Positions 1 to 8,239 of a stretch of 64,000 nucleotides of DNA are shown here, piece after piece (position 1 is the first letter of the stretch; the number at the start of each line of letters is the position of its first letter). This stretch comes from Pontibacterium sinense. Its GTDB lineage: Bacteria > Pseudomonadota > Gammaproteobacteria > Pseudomonadales > Balneatricaceae. The stretch is taken from positions 62,001 to 126,000 of the forward strand of contig NZ_JADEYS010000002.1 of assembly GCF_015209595.1 (NCBI RefSeq), read 5' to 3'. Made by a program: the position numbers and the translations under genes. A model generated the notes under the pieces. That model ran no database searches. It saw nothing but the letters and a program-made list of their open reading frames with translations, and was not told the DNA's origin.

Positions 1-758
1 GCGATGATCTGAGGCAGGGCGACGATCAGATCGGTGGTTTCGCAAAAATAGGCGGCTGAGGTGAAGTTGGGCAGACGGGTCGTTAGCTGACGCGTTCGGT
101 TTAATGTACGTAGGTAGTGATCAATAATCGCAGGACCTTCGTTGGTGATCGATACGTAACCGTGATAACAGTCCAGATACTTGTCTAAGGACAGCTCTGT
201 ATTTGCCAATGGGTGTTGGGCACTCATCATGCACACCATATGAGCGGTCGCCAGAGGCATCATTCGATATTGATCCTGCATGACAGCAGGGATTTTTCCG
301 CTCAGGGAAAAGTGAACGTCTCCTGCTTCCAATAGGTCGAAATGATTCCGCGGTTCACTTCGAATATCCAGTGTCATGTTAGGGGCATGTTCGCGTAATT
401 TTGCGAATAATTTTGGCAGAAAGGCGATCACCTCCAGATCAACCGCATAGATACGAACGGTGTCGGTGGAGGTGAGGGGGTTAAAGTTTTCTTCTGCCAC
501 TATCCGCTCAAGACTCTTCAGCAGCAACTTCAGTTCAGGCAATAGTCGTTCAGCGCGCGCACTCAGGTCATATCCATCCAACGTACGCACCAGTAGAGGA
601 TCTCCAAATGCATCACGCAGCTTCTGTAGCGCTCGGCTGACTTTGGGTTGGCTCATGTTGAGCTTTTCTGAAGCACGTGTGACATGACGTACTTCCAGCA
701 ATTCCAGCAGGATAATGAGCAGGTTCAGATCCAGGGTACGTAAATTCGGATTTCGCAT
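1..758 (-). CDS. LysR-family transcriptional regulator (partial, C-terminus outside window)
   Basis: A LysR-type DNA-binding regulator cut by the left window edge; about 252 of roughly 300 codons are visible. The ATG reads leftwards from base 758. Residues 8-66 form the winged helix-turn-helix, with the recognition segment MSQPKVSRALQKL at residues 35-47. The rest is the start of the effector-binding domain. It is transcribed divergently from the WrbA-like gene across about 107 bp, the usual arrangement for a LysR regulator and its target, so control of that gene (and perhaps the drug exporter beyond) is likely but inferred. The effector is unknown. Confidence 0.9.
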   Translation of the reverse strand, partial: MRNPNLRTLDLNLLIILLELLEVRHVTRASEKLNMSQPKVSRALQKLRDAFGDPLLVRTLDGYDLSARAERLLPELKLLLKSLERIVAEENFNPLTSTDTVRIYAVDLEVIAFLPKLFAKLREHAPNMTLDIRSEPRNHFDLLEAGDVHFSLSGKIPAVMQDQYRMMPLATAHMVCMMSAQHPLANTELSLDKYLDCYHGYVSITNEGPAIIDHYLRTLNRTRQLTTRLPNFTSAAYFCETTDLIVALPQII

Positions 759-865
759 GATGATTATCTTATTTATGCATTTTATGAATTAAGCAGGCGC
801 AGATATGCTGGCTCCACATTAAAACGATTCCTCTTGAAGAATCTGAGTATACGGAGCACAAAATT

Positions 866-1447
866 ATGTCTCAACAGGTTAAGGTCGCGGTCGCATACCA
901 CAGTGGTTTTGGTCATACCGAAGTCGTTGCACAATCGGTTGCTACAGGTGCTGAACAAGCCGGTGCGCAGGTCACGTTGGTGTCAGTCGCAGATGTGGAT
1001 GAAATTGATTGGGACACGCTGAACGAAGCTGATGCGATCATTTTCGGTAGCCCAACGTATATGGGCAGTGTCAGTGGTCCGTTCAAATCCTTTATGGATG
1101 CGAGCTCTAAGATCTGGTTCGAGGGTGGCTGGAAAAACAAAATTGCCGCGGGGTTCACCAACTCCGCATCTATGAGTGGTGACAAACTTAACACCTTGGT
1201 ACAGATGAGCATCTATGCCGCTCAGCAGGGGATGGTCTGGACGGGGCTTGCACTGCCTCCGGGGAATAACAGCAGTGAGGGCAGCCCGGAAGACCTGAAC
1301 CGTTTGGGTAGTTTCCTTGGCCTGATGACTCAGAGTAATGCGGACCAGAGTGCAGACGAGGTGCCGCCAGCATCGGATCATCGTACTGCTCAGGTATTGG
1401 GTGCACGTGTCGCAGAAGCGGCTCAGCGCTGGCAGCAACCGAGTTAA
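866..1447 (+). CDS. WrbA-like flavodoxin-fold NAD(P)H:quinone oxidoreductase / FMN reductase
   Basis: A 193-residue flavodoxin-fold protein, predicted to bind FMN and reduce quinones or other acceptors with NAD(P)H in the cytosol. The FMN-phosphate loop is seen at residues 12-19 (HSGFGHTE). The SPTYMGSVSG loop at about 62-71 and the GFTNSASMSG segment near 100 match the flavin-contacting loops of the WrbA/flavodoxin family. A GGAG ribosome site lies 9 nt before the ATG. The gene is divergent from a LysR regulator and ends before a strong hairpin. It could be any member of the NADPH-dependent FMN reductase group; the substrate cannot be read from sequence. Confidence 0.85.
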   Translation: MSQQVKVAVAYHSGFGHTEVVAQSVATGAEQAGAQVTLVSVADVDEIDWDTLNEADAIIFGSPTYMGSVSGPFKSFMDASSKIWFEGGWKNKIAAGFTNSASMSGDKLNTLVQMSIYAAQQGMVWTGLALPPGNNSSEGSPEDLNRLGSFLGLMTQSNADQSADEVPPASDHRTAQVLGARVAEAAQRWQQPS

Positions 1448-1504
1448 CCAACCGGCAGTAACGCAGACTGTCATCTGCCTGACAATCTGAGTGATGCTTG
1501 TTCT

Positions 1505-1535
1505 ACCGGGAATTGAATATTCCCGGTTTCTTCGT
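1505..1535 (+). terminator. Hairpin after the WrbA-like gene
   Basis: Perfect 9-bp arms ACCGGGAAT (1505-1513) and ATTCCCGGT (1519-1527) enclose a 5-nt loop and are followed by TTCTTCG, a weak U-tract. It sits only a few bases before the ribosome site of the exporter gene. It could end the upstream transcript or limit read-through into the exporter. Confidence 0.6.
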
Positions 1536-1552
1536 CTATATGGAGCCGCACA

Positions 1553-2770
1553 GTGCCCATCTCACGTTCTCGTTTAACATTGATGTTAGCCATGTTGGTG
1601 GCGGTTACCCCGTTGGCGATCGATATGTATTTGCCGGCCATGCAGTTGATGGCAACTGACCTGAATGCGCCCATACACCACGTGGAGTTATCGATCAGCG
1701 GATACTTATTCGGTTTTGCGTTGGGGCAGATCGGTGGTGGGACGTTGTCAGACCGGTGGGGGCGTAAACCAGCAGTGACGCTGGGATTGCTGATCTTTTC
1801 AGTGACGAGTCTTGCATTGACGCACGTTGAATCAGTAGACGCCTTACTGGTTCTTCGGGTTGTTCAGGCGTTTGGTGGTGGTATCGCTGTAGTAAACTCC
1901 TCCGCAATTGTGCGTGACCTGTATTCGGGTAACGAGATGGCGCGTGTATTGTCGATGATCGCGATGGTCATGTTGATCGCGCCATTGGTTGCTCCGTTGT
2001 TGGGTGCACTGGTCACAGAGACGCTTGGGTGGAGGGTGATCTTTCTCACGTTGGCGGTGTATGCGGGGATGGTTGGTGTTTTGTTTTTATGGAGGGTTCC
2101 AGAAAGCAGGGCGCGTCCAACTGACGGCAAACGTCCGCGTATGTTTGCTGCGTATCTGCACGTGTTTCGTCATCGAGTGGCGATGACTTATGTTCTGGTT
2201 TTGTCCTTTTCATTCAGTGGCATGTTTGCGTTTATTACCGCGGCACCGTTTGCGTATTTAGAATACTTTGAAGTGAGCCCGACGCTGTTTCCTGTTCTGT
2301 TTGGCGCTAACATCATTACGATGATGTTCTGTGGCCGCATCAATATGCGCTTGCTGAACCAATATGGCCCGGACTGTTTACTGCTTGTTGGGTTAAGTCT
2401 TCAGTCCATTGCAGGGCTGGGGCTTGTGATTGTCAGTGTATGGGATGCCGGGTTGGGAATGATGGTGGTGCTCAATATGCTGTTTGTCGGGTCTCTGGGG
2501 TTGGTCGCAGCCAATGCGACCACGGGGTGTTTACACTTTTTCCCAGAGATGAGCGCCAGTGCAAACGCGGTGATCGGTGTTGTGGAGTTTCTTATGGGGG
2601 CGCTGGTGGGGCTGATCTGGACTCAGTTACATGACCATACGTTGGTGCCAATGGCCTCGGTAATGGCCGCATGTGCCTGTTTGGGGCTGCTGTCTCTGCT
2701 GAGTATGCGTAAAATTTTCCCGCATTCGAATGATGAATCTATTTCACTCACAACCTGTATTAAGCGTTGA
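1553..2770 (+). CDS. MFS drug-resistance transporter, Bcr/CflA type
   Basis: A 405-residue inner-membrane proton-coupled exporter with about 12 hydrophobic segments. The N-terminal AIDMYLPAM stretch is typical of the Bcr/CflA (DHA1) group, and MFS motif A is present as GTLSDRWGRKP around residues 62-72. The start is a GTG with a TGGAG ribosome site 7 nt upstream. The last codon region doubles as the -35 box of the next operon's ECF promoter: the TGA stop is part of TGATCC. The substrate is unknown; homologues export chloramphenicol, bicyclomycin or sulfonamides, but this cannot be assigned here. Confidence 0.88.
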   Translation: MPISRSRLTLMLAMLVAVTPLAIDMYLPAMQLMATDLNAPIHHVELSISGYLFGFALGQIGGGTLSDRWGRKPAVTLGLLIFSVTSLALTHVESVDALLVLRVVQAFGGGIAVVNSSAIVRDLYSGNEMARVLSMIAMVMLIAPLVAPLLGALVTETLGWRVIFLTLAVYAGMVGVLFLWRVPESRARPTDGKRPRMFAAYLHVFRHRVAMTYVLVLSFSFSGMFAFITAAPFAYLEYFEVSPTLFPVLFGANIITMMFCGRINMRLLNQYGPDCLLLVGLSLQSIAGLGLVIVSVWDAGLGMMVVLNMLFVGSLGLVAANATTGCLHFFPEMSASANAVIGVVEFLMGALVGLIWTQLHDHTLVPMASVMAACACLGLLSLLSMRKIFPHSNDESISLTTCIKR

Positions 2771-2795
2771 TCCAGCACCGAGATGACCTCGTAAC
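2768..2795 (+). promoter_or_regulatory. RpoE/ChrR-type ECF promoter for the DUF2878 operon
   Basis: TGATCC (2768-2773), a 16-nt spacer, then CGTAAC (2790-2795). The same layout recurs before five other transcription units of this island. The -35 box overlaps the stop codon of the exporter gene. The expected transcript start near 2802 leaves a leader of about 54 nt before the ATG at 2856. Confidence 0.8.
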
Positions 2796-2850
2796 AGTAC
2801 ACAGTTATTCCAGCGGAGGTGATGCCAATCATCTTCGGTAACGAGGTCAT
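2783..2850. repeat. 10-bp inverted repeat around the DUF2878 leader
   Basis: ATGACCTCGT (2783-2792) and its exact reverse complement ACGAGGTCAT (2841-2850) flank the leader. The left arm overlaps the -10 box and the right arm holds the probable ribosome site. The left arm lies upstream of the expected transcript start, so if it matters it would act as a DNA site rather than an RNA hairpin. Confidence 0.5.
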
Positions 2851-2855
2851 ACACC

Positions 2856-3401
2856 ATGTTTTTCACCGGTTTGTCTCAAATTTTCTGGGTTAATCTAGTT
2901 GGTTTCCAGATGGTATGGTGGCTCAGTATATTGGGTCGCGATCACACGCAAAGCGTTATTGTCTTCCTCCTCCTAATGCACTTTATTCTCCACGCCCGTC
3001 CTGCCCATGAAGCCAAAGTGATGTTGGCGTGCAGTGCAATTGGGTACTCCGTTGATGCGGCCCTGACATTCGCCGGCGTGTTCGTGTTTTATGAGCATGG
3101 CGGCGGTGTATATATGCCACCCCTGTGGCTCTTACTCCTTTGGGTTGGGTTCAGCGCGACCTTACGTCAAAGTCTGGTGTTTTTCGTTGATAAACTGCCT
3201 TTGGCTGCTCTTTGTGGGGCGTTGGCGGGAAGCCTGACCTACGTCGCAGCGGCGAATTTGGGGGCTGTAAGCTTTGGGTATTCCGTAACTGCCACCGCAT
3301 ACCTGTTGGCAGTGATCTGGGCCGTACTTTTCCCGCTGTTACTCTGGGTCAGCGAATTGTTGGGGGAGAGTCATGCGCTTCATGATGCCACGCATGCCTG
3401 A
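2856..3401 (+). CDS. DUF2878 membrane protein
   Basis: A 181-residue integral membrane protein with about five hydrophobic segments and the PPLWLLLLWVGFSATLRQSL block characteristic of DUF2878. Its function is unknown. The family is repeatedly found beside Cfa-like, DUF1365 and chalcone-isomerase-like genes in RpoE/ChrR clusters, which suggests a role in membrane lipid modification or protection under photo-oxidative stress (inference). It is the first gene of an operon driven by a clear ECF promoter, and it overlaps the next gene by 29 nt, suggesting translational coupling. Confidence 0.8.
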   Translation: MFFTGLSQIFWVNLVGFQMVWWLSILGRDHTQSVIVFLLLMHFILHARPAHEAKVMLACSAIGYSVDAALTFAGVFVFYEHGGGVYMPPLWLLLLWVGFSATLRQSLVFFVDKLPLAALCGALAGSLTYVAAANLGAVSFGYSVTATAYLLAVIWAVLFPLLLWVSELLGESHALHDATHA

Positions 3402-3915
3402 CATTCATGTAGGCGCCCGATTTTCAATCGCAGTACTGATATGTCTCAGCCTATTCACGTTGACGGCAATGTCGGCGCAAGAACTGCCGCAGCAATACAA
3501 GCCCGTGGGTTCTGCCACGCTACGTGTGCTTTGGTTTGATGTGTATGCTGCGGAGTTACGCAGCCCTGATGGCATATATTCTGCGATGAAAGGACCGTTG
3601 CTGCTCAAGCTGACCTATCTCAGAGACATCAAGCGACAGAAGCTGCTGGATGAAACCTCCGCACAAATGAAGTCGGTAGATCCCGAACTTCGAATGTATT
3701 GGCTTAGTCAGTTGGAGCAGATCTGGCCGGATATAGGGAAGGGTGATCAACTGTCGTTCTATCTGGATCCTCGAGGGTTAGGACATTTTTACTTTAACGA
3801 AGGTTATATCGGGTCGGTTAATGATAGTCGCTTTGGGATTGAGTTTATCGGCATCTGGCTCGCAGAGGACAGCAGTTACCCTGATCTGGCACGCAAGCTG
3901 AGGGGAGAACTGTAA
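3373..3915 (+). CDS. Chalcone-isomerase-like secreted protein
   Basis: A 180-residue protein with an N-terminal signal peptide ending near residue 35 (LTAMSAQE) and a body of the bacterial chalcone isomerase-like family. The segments YKPVGSATLRVLWFDVYAAE and LKLTYLRDIKRQKLLDET are typical. The fold is shared with fatty-acid-binding relatives of plant chalcone isomerase; no flavonoid role is implied. A purine-rich GGGGGAGAG precedes the ATG. It sits between DUF2878 and a small lipoprotein gene in a lipid-themed operon, so binding or handling of an acyl chain in the periplasm is a reasonable but unproven guess. Confidence 0.8.
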   Translation: MRFMMPRMPDIHVGARFSIAVLICLSLFTLTAMSAQELPQQYKPVGSATLRVLWFDVYAAELRSPDGIYSAMKGPLLLKLTYLRDIKRQKLLDETSAQMKSVDPELRMYWLSQLEQIWPDIGKGDQLSFYLDPRGLGHFYFNEGYIGSVNDSRFGIEFIGIWLAEDSSYPDLARKLRGEL

Positions 3916-3916
3916 A

Positions 3917-4255
3917 ATGTTTACGTTAGGTATTGCCGTTAAGCATCGGTTGCTCATCGTGCTATTGGTGTTGGTTGGGTGCGCGTCGCCTATGCAGGGT
4001 GCGTTGTCCGATCTGTCACAGACTTGTATAACAGGGCCTTTCGCTGCAATAGTCGAACGTGGGCCCAACGTTTTATGGACTACTAAACCTCATGATTTGG
4101 CTGTAAATCTTATAGCGGAGCATAGAATTCAGTGCTGGCCGCTATCGGCGGACCTGAAGAGTATGACGCCGAGCTTTAATCCGTATGCTGAGCCGGAGGA
4201 TGAATGCCGTTATCCTGTCGTAACGGCCAATGCCAACACACAATTTATACTCTGA
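3917..4255 (+). CDS. Small putative lipoprotein, function unknown
   Basis: A 112-residue protein starting one base after the previous stop, with AGGGGAG upstream. Residues 9-21 are hydrophobic and end in a lipobox-like VLVGC with Cys near residue 22, predicting an outer- or inner-membrane lipoprotein. The mature part has several Cys (in LSQTCITG, RIQCWPL, EDECRYP) that could form disulfides. I do not recognise the family. Its place in the operon suggests a helper of the chalcone-isomerase-like protein or of an envelope lipid step. Confidence 0.6.
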   Translation: MFTLGIAVKHRLLIVLLVLVGCASPMQGALSDLSQTCITGPFAAIVERGPNVLWTTKPHDLAVNLIAEHRIQCWPLSADLKSMTPSFNPYAEPEDECRYPVVTANANTQFIL

Positions 4256-4293
4256 TTGATCCGTTTTCACGTAGCACCGTACAACCAAGTGTT

Positions 4294-5097
4294 ATGAATA
4301 CACATATCTCTGCACAGCAAACCCACCAAAAGCTGCCATGGACACGCGCGTGGGTAACCGGCGCGGGACGTGGCATTGGCGCCGCTATAGCTGCTGAGCT
4401 TTGTCACGGTGGCGTCGATGTTTATGCATCGGCTCGATCTGAAGAGGCGCTTATTCAGTTAGCGTCAGATCTCGGGCAATGTCGAGGCTCAATCACTCCA
4501 ATCCCTCTCGATATTTGCGACGATACCCAGATTCGCGCACTCACTGAATCCTGGCAACAAACTGATAGCTGGCCCGATCTGGTAATATTGAATGCAGGCA
4601 CACATGATCCGTTTCCAGCGAGAGAACTAACCGCGCAGCGCAGTATCCAGTTACTCAATACCAATCTCAATGGCACACTTAACTGTCTTGAGCCCGTTCT
4701 TAAGCATTATATCGATCAGGATCGGGGGCAGATTGCGATCATGGCATCGGTTGCGGGATATCGCGGATTGCCAACAGCGGCGGCATACGGTGCCAGCAAG
4801 GCTGCTCTGATCAATTTATGTGAAGCACTGCGGCTTGATCTGGCGGGGAGTAACGTTAAGTTGCAGGTGATCTGTCCAGGTTTTGTCCGCACGCCTCTCA
4901 CCGATAAAAACACCTTTAGCATGCCAGCATTGATGGAGCCGGAAGACGCGGCAAAAGAGGTCATTGGTGGTTTACAGTGTGAATGTTTCGAGATTACTTT
5001 CCCTAAGCGGTTTGTGTACTGGTTAAAACTGCTGCGCATTTTGCCATACAGCTGGTATTTTAAACTGGTCGAAAAAGCCACCCGCACAGGAAAGTAG
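4294..5097 (+). CDS. Short-chain dehydrogenase/reductase
   Basis: A classical SDR of 267 residues. The NAD(P)-binding glycine motif is TGAGRGIG near residues 20-27, and the catalytic Tyr-Lys pair lies in YGASKAALINL. The chosen ATG at 4294 avoids a 52-nt overlap with the lipoprotein gene that a longer in-frame start at 4204 would need. The tail is basic and hydrophobic (FVYWLKLLRILPYSWYFKLV), consistent with membrane association and a lipid-like substrate. It is the fourth gene of the ECF-driven operon; the next gene starts 5 nt after its stop. Substrate unknown. Confidence 0.88.
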   Translation: MNTHISAQQTHQKLPWTRAWVTGAGRGIGAAIAAELCHGGVDVYASARSEEALIQLASDLGQCRGSITPIPLDICDDTQIRALTESWQQTDSWPDLVILNAGTHDPFPARELTAQRSIQLLNTNLNGTLNCLEPVLKHYIDQDRGQIAIMASVAGYRGLPTAAAYGASKAALINLCEALRLDLAGSNVKLQVICPGFVRTPLTDKNTFSMPALMEPEDAAKEVIGGLQCECFEITFPKRFVYWLKLLRILPYSWYFKLVEKATRTGK

Positions 5098-5102
5098 CGA
5101 TT

Positions 5103-5591
5103 ATGTCTTTAGAGCAGACACCGTCAAAGACGTTTACGCCTGTATCATCCGCCGACATCGAATCCAGTCTACGGTGTTATGCCGATGTACTGGCATCCCT
5201 CACGGTTGAGTCATTACCGGCGTTAGTTGCGCTGACCAGTGAGCAGATCCGGTTCAGTGACCCGTTTCACAGGATTGAAGGACAGGATCACTTTAGGGCA
5301 ATCATGCAGGATATGTTTACCCGGCTTGATGGGGTGTGTTTTTGCGTGCATCAGGTGGCACCGGTTGCCAATGAGACTATGCGAGGTGGTTTCTTATACT
5401 GGACGTTTACCGCCAGCAGTAAATTAACAGGAACCTTTAGTTTTGACGGTACCAGCTGTATAGAGCTGGATGCAGAAGGCTTGGTTCAGGTACACGAAGA
5501 CTACTGGGACAGTGCAGCGTTGTATCGCCATATACCCGGTTTGGGGTTGTTGTTCAGATGGCTGCAACGCAAAGCGGCCTGTCAGATGTGA
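5103..5591 (+). CDS. NTF2-like (SnoaL-type) protein
   Basis: A 162-residue protein of the nuclear-transport-factor-2 / SnoaL-like superfamily. The LTSEQIRFSDPFHRIEG segment and the C-terminal EDYWD-like stretch VHEDYWDSAALYRH are typical. NTF2-like proteins bind or isomerise small hydrophobic molecules or act as accessory subunits. It follows the SDR by 5 nt and is probably co-transcribed. It recurs with SDR, DUF2878 and Cfa genes in related clusters. No catalytic residues can be assigned with confidence. Confidence 0.75.
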   Translation: MSLEQTPSKTFTPVSSADIESSLRCYADVLASLTVESLPALVALTSEQIRFSDPFHRIEGQDHFRAIMQDMFTRLDGVCFCVHQVAPVANETMRGGFLYWTFTASSKLTGTFSFDGTSCIELDAEGLVQVHEDYWDSAALYRHIPGLGLLFRWLQRKAACQM

Positions 5592-5653
5592 TCTATTCCT
5601 CGTAACTTAGGCGATTCACTGTACTTCATCTCCCATCCTCCTTAAGAATATAC

Positions 5654-6121
5654 ATGCAGATTAGACACTATCAGGAAGCGGATGCGCGTGAAATTACGAC
5701 TCTGTTTCATGACTCGGTCCATGCCATTGACCGACGACTTTATACGGATCAAGCGCTTGAAGCCTGGTCTCCCACGCCGCCGGACTATGAACACTGGCGG
5801 GCACGCCTTACGCTCAAAAAACCATTTGTTGCAGATATCAACGGTCAGATTGTCGGTTTTATCGAATTAGATACCGATGGTCATATCGATTGCCTGTACG
5901 TCCATAAAGATTATCAGCGGCAGGGTATTGGCCAGTCACTGCTGAAACACTTGTGTGATATTGCGAAACATAGAGGGTATGAGCGGTTATATGTGGAGGT
6001 CAGCAAAGCTGCAAAACCCCTATTTGATGCCTTGGGTTTCGAGACTCTGGGTGTAAATCAGATTGAGCGGAGGGGATCTGTATTGACGAATTTTAGTATG
6101 CAGTATTTTCTGAAGCCCTGA
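5654..6121 (+). CDS. GNAT family N-acetyltransferase
   Basis: A 155-residue acetyl-CoA-dependent acyltransferase. The acetyl-CoA loop is seen as RQGIGQSLL around residues 94-102, preceded by the LYVHKDYQ strand. The closing YVEVSKAAKPLFDALGFE segment is the usual GNAT motif B. It lies 62 nt after the NTF2-like gene on the same strand, so it may be the last gene of the ECF operon or independent. No ECF promoter with the 16-nt spacer is found directly before it. Substrate unknown. Confidence 0.85.
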   Translation: MQIRHYQEADAREITTLFHDSVHAIDRRLYTDQALEAWSPTPPDYEHWRARLTLKKPFVADINGQIVGFIELDTDGHIDCLYVHKDYQRQGIGQSLLKHLCDIAKHRGYERLYVEVSKAAKPLFDALGFETLGVNQIERRGSVLTNFSMQYFLKP

Positions 6122-6134
6122 AGCCCTGAAGCCC
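6111..6134 (+). repeat. Three tandem copies of TGAAGCCC
   Basis: The octamer TGAAGCCC occurs three times without gaps across the stop codon of the GNAT gene. It probably arose by slippage. An in-frame effect on the protein is limited because the TGA of the second copy is the stop. Confidence 0.7.
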
Positions 6135-6137
6135 AGA

Positions 6138-6151
6138 GGATCCTAGGATCC
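6138..6151. repeat. 14-bp perfect palindrome
   Basis: GGATCCTAGGATCC is a perfect palindrome just downstream of the GNAT stop. It may be part of the transcription end or a protein-binding site; nothing decides between these. Confidence 0.5.
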
Positions 6152-6162
6152 CGAAGCGATAA

Positions 6163-6191
6163 GGCTAAGTAACGCGTTCTACGTCTTAGCC
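6163..6191. terminator. Candidate hairpin between convergent GNAT and cfa genes
   Basis: GGCTAAG (6163-6169) pairs with CTTAGCC (6185-6191) around a 15-nt loop. It sits between two convergent genes, where a bidirectional terminator is expected, but no T-run follows. Confidence 0.4.
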
Positions 6192-6213
6192 CTGTGTCTA
6201 TTGATGAGATCTA

Positions 6214-7446
6214 TCACTTCACATCTGCACGCTTCAGCTGATACAAACCGACGTTGATACTGCCCTGATCGAACCCGCCTTCACAGTAAGCCAGATAGTA
6301 GCGCCACAAACGGTAGAACCGTTCGTCAAACCCCTGCGATTTAATTGTGTTCCAGCGGGTTTCAAACGCATCGCGCCAGTGACGTAAGGTGTGGGCATAG
6401 TCTGGTCCGAAAAGCAGCTTCTGTTCTAACTTGAAACCATGCAACTCAAACTTGTCTTGCAGCGCTTCGATACTCGGTAACATTCCCCCCGGGAAGACAT
6501 ATCGTTGGATGAAGTCGGCCTGTTTGCGATAGGTTTGGAAGCGTTCGTCATCAATCGTAATCACTTGCAGAACGACGTTACCCCCGGGCTTCAATATGCG
6601 TTTCAGCGTCTTGAAATAGGTATCCCAGTGGGCTTCGCCAACGGCTTCAAACATTTCGATCGAGACGATACCATCGTATTGATGGTTCAGGTCACGGTAG
6701 TCGGTGAGGCTTAAATTCACTTTTTTGTCTAACGCCGCGTTACGAATTCGGGCTTTAGCCCAGGCTAATTGTTCCTGAGACAGCGTAACGCCGTGCACAT
6801 CAAGGTCGTGCTCAACGGCGGCCTGTTCAGCAAAACCGCCCCAGCCGCAGCCGATCTCTGCGATATGATCACCGGGACTGGCATTTAGCATCTCCAGAAT
6901 TCGGGCATATTTGTTGCGCTGTGCATCTTCCAGCGGTTGAGTGGGTTGCTCAAAAAGGGCGGCAGAATACGTCATCCCCGGATCAAGCCACTCTTTATAA
7001 AAGTTATTTCCCAGATCGTAGTGGGCGGCAATATTGCGTTTACTGCCTTGTTTGCTGTTATCTCGTTGCCGGTGATAAAGGTTGTGCAGTACACCAGTAA
7101 AGAATTGAGCTTTTGCCATTGAGGAGAGAGCGTCTTCGTAGCTGAGCGCCCAGTGAATGAGCGCCGTTAGGTCAGGGCTATCCCATTCTCCTGCCAGATA
7201 CCCTTCGGACCATCCATTCGCACCACCAAACAGCAGTCTGGCAAGCGGGCGATAACTGTGGAGTACCACAGTGGCTGCGGGCTGGTTGTTGCCAAAATGG
7301 CATTGAACGCCGCTGGGTAAAGTGAGTTGGAGACTGCCACATGTATTGTCGAGTCGCTGGTGTAAGAAACTGATCAGCTGACGTTCCAAAAGACTGGGAG
7401 CAGTCTGTTTAACGGAGGAGGAGCTTGGACAGTTAATGGCTTTCAT
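6214..7446 (-). CDS. cfa: Cyclopropane-fatty-acyl-phospholipid synthase family methyltransferase
   Basis: A 410-residue SAM-dependent enzyme that methylates unsaturated acyl chains in membrane phospholipids, giving cyclopropane or, in the related UfaM branch, methylated precursors of furan fatty acids. The SAM site is AEIGCGWGGFAEQA, preceded by the family block DPGMTYSAALFEQP. The C-terminus LWRYYLAYCEGGF is also typical. The ATG at 7446 is preferred to an upstream in-frame start, because it overlaps the end of the DUF1365 gene by 14 nt and suits coupled translation. It is the last gene of an ECF-driven operon. Whether the product is cyclopropane or furan-type lipid cannot be told by eye. 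Confidence 0.92.
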   Translation of the reverse strand: MKAINCPSSSSVKQTAPSLLERQLISFLHQRLDNTCGSLQLTLPSGVQCHFGNNQPAATVVLHSYRPLARLLFGGANGWSEGYLAGEWDSPDLTALIHWALSYEDALSSMAKAQFFTGVLHNLYHRQRDNSKQGSKRNIAAHYDLGNNFYKEWLDPGMTYSAALFEQPTQPLEDAQRNKYARILEMLNASPGDHIAEIGCGWGGFAEQAAVEHDLDVHGVTLSQEQLAWAKARIRNAALDKKVNLSLTDYRDLNHQYDGIVSIEMFEAVGEAHWDTYFKTLKRILKPGGNVVLQVITIDDERFQTYRKQADFIQRYVFPGGMLPSIEALQDKFELHGFKLEQKLLFGPDYAHTLRHWRDAFETRWNTIKSQGFDERFYRLWRYYLAYCEGGFDQGSINVGLYQLKRADVK

Positions 7447-8239
7447 GATGGATAACTCCGTGTTTGTCCTGCCAGCTGATGCTGTAGTGTTCGCCCGGTG
7501 TACGGGGCTGGATTTTGACATTCTTGCGCCACAGGCGAAGGGCTTCCCAGTGGATCGCAGTCATCACTTTCAGTGTCATCAATGGATATCTGATAAATGC
7601 CTTCAGAAGGCCTGCGTCGGTCAGCGACGCATGTTTGCCACTGAACATGGCATGTAATACGGCTTTACCTGAATCCCGCTCAGTTTGTCGGATATTGACG
7701 GCAACCTTTTGTGCTGGGGGCAAGATGCGAAAGCTGTACCCGGTGTTCATAGGCATAAAGGGACTGACGTACATCTGCTTATCGCATTGTTGGCGTACGT
7801 GACCGGTTTTGTCCTGTTCTGCCGTGAGCAGATAGGTGTGTCGTTGCCCGAACGTGTTACTGACTTCGTAAAGAATGATTTCCAGCTTTGCATCGCTGTT
7901 GTAACAGAAGTACACACTGAGCGGATTGAAGGTGTAGCCCAGTATGCGTGGGTAACAGAGCAGCCGGATGTGAGCAGTCGCAGAGTTATAGCCGCGTTCC
8001 ACGAGTATCTCAGTGATCTGATCGCGTAATTTCCCAGTGCCACGCCCGTGATCCTTTTCGTGGAATGAAAAGAGATTAAAGCGGTTGAGTGAGAACAATC
8101 GATGCTGTTCATCGAGACTCTCCAGTTCATCCAAATTCAGACAGAGTGAAAATACACGGTAGATGAACCGGTGTTTTTTGGGTCTGAACCGATGATGCAT
8201 CACGACGCCTTCATACAGCGAAGAGCTGAGATCAGCCAT
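7433..8239 (-). CDS. DUF1365 family protein
   Basis: A 268-residue COG3496/DUF1365 protein. The opening LYEGVVMHHRFRPKKHRFIYRVF and the inner YPRILGYTFNPLSVYFCYN segment are diagnostic. Biochemistry is unknown; it always travels with Cfa-like and COG2907 oxidoreductase genes, and related genes in Rhodobacter belong to the RpoE regulon. It overlaps the upstream oxidoreductase gene by 8 nt and cfa by 14 nt, so the three proteins are probably made together and act on the same lipid. Confidence 0.88.
   Translation of the reverse strand: MADLSSSLYEGVVMHHRFRPKKHRFIYRVFSLCLNLDELESLDEQHRLFSLNRFNLFSFHEKDHGRGTGKLRDQITEILVERGYNSATAHIRLLCYPRILGYTFNPLSVYFCYNSDAKLEIILYEVSNTFGQRHTYLLTAEQDKTGHVRQQCDKQMYVSPFMPMNTGYSFRILPPAQKVAVNIRQTERDSGKAVLHAMFSGKHASLTDAGLLKAFIRYPLMTLKVMTAIHWEALRLWRKNVKIQPRTPGEHYSISWQDKHGVIHHESH

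Noticed and set aside
983-1474. 163-codon minus-strand frame over the WrbA-like gene
   Set aside because: It is a shadow of a well-supported flavodoxin-fold gene.
4257-4283. TGATCC with CGTACA before the SDR gene
   Set aside because: The spacer is 15 nt rather than 16 and the -10 is off consensus; the gene is already covered by the operon promoter at 2768.
5587-5606. TGATCT close to CGTAAC before the GNAT gene
   Set aside because: The boxes are only about 8 nt apart, so they cannot work as -35 and -10.
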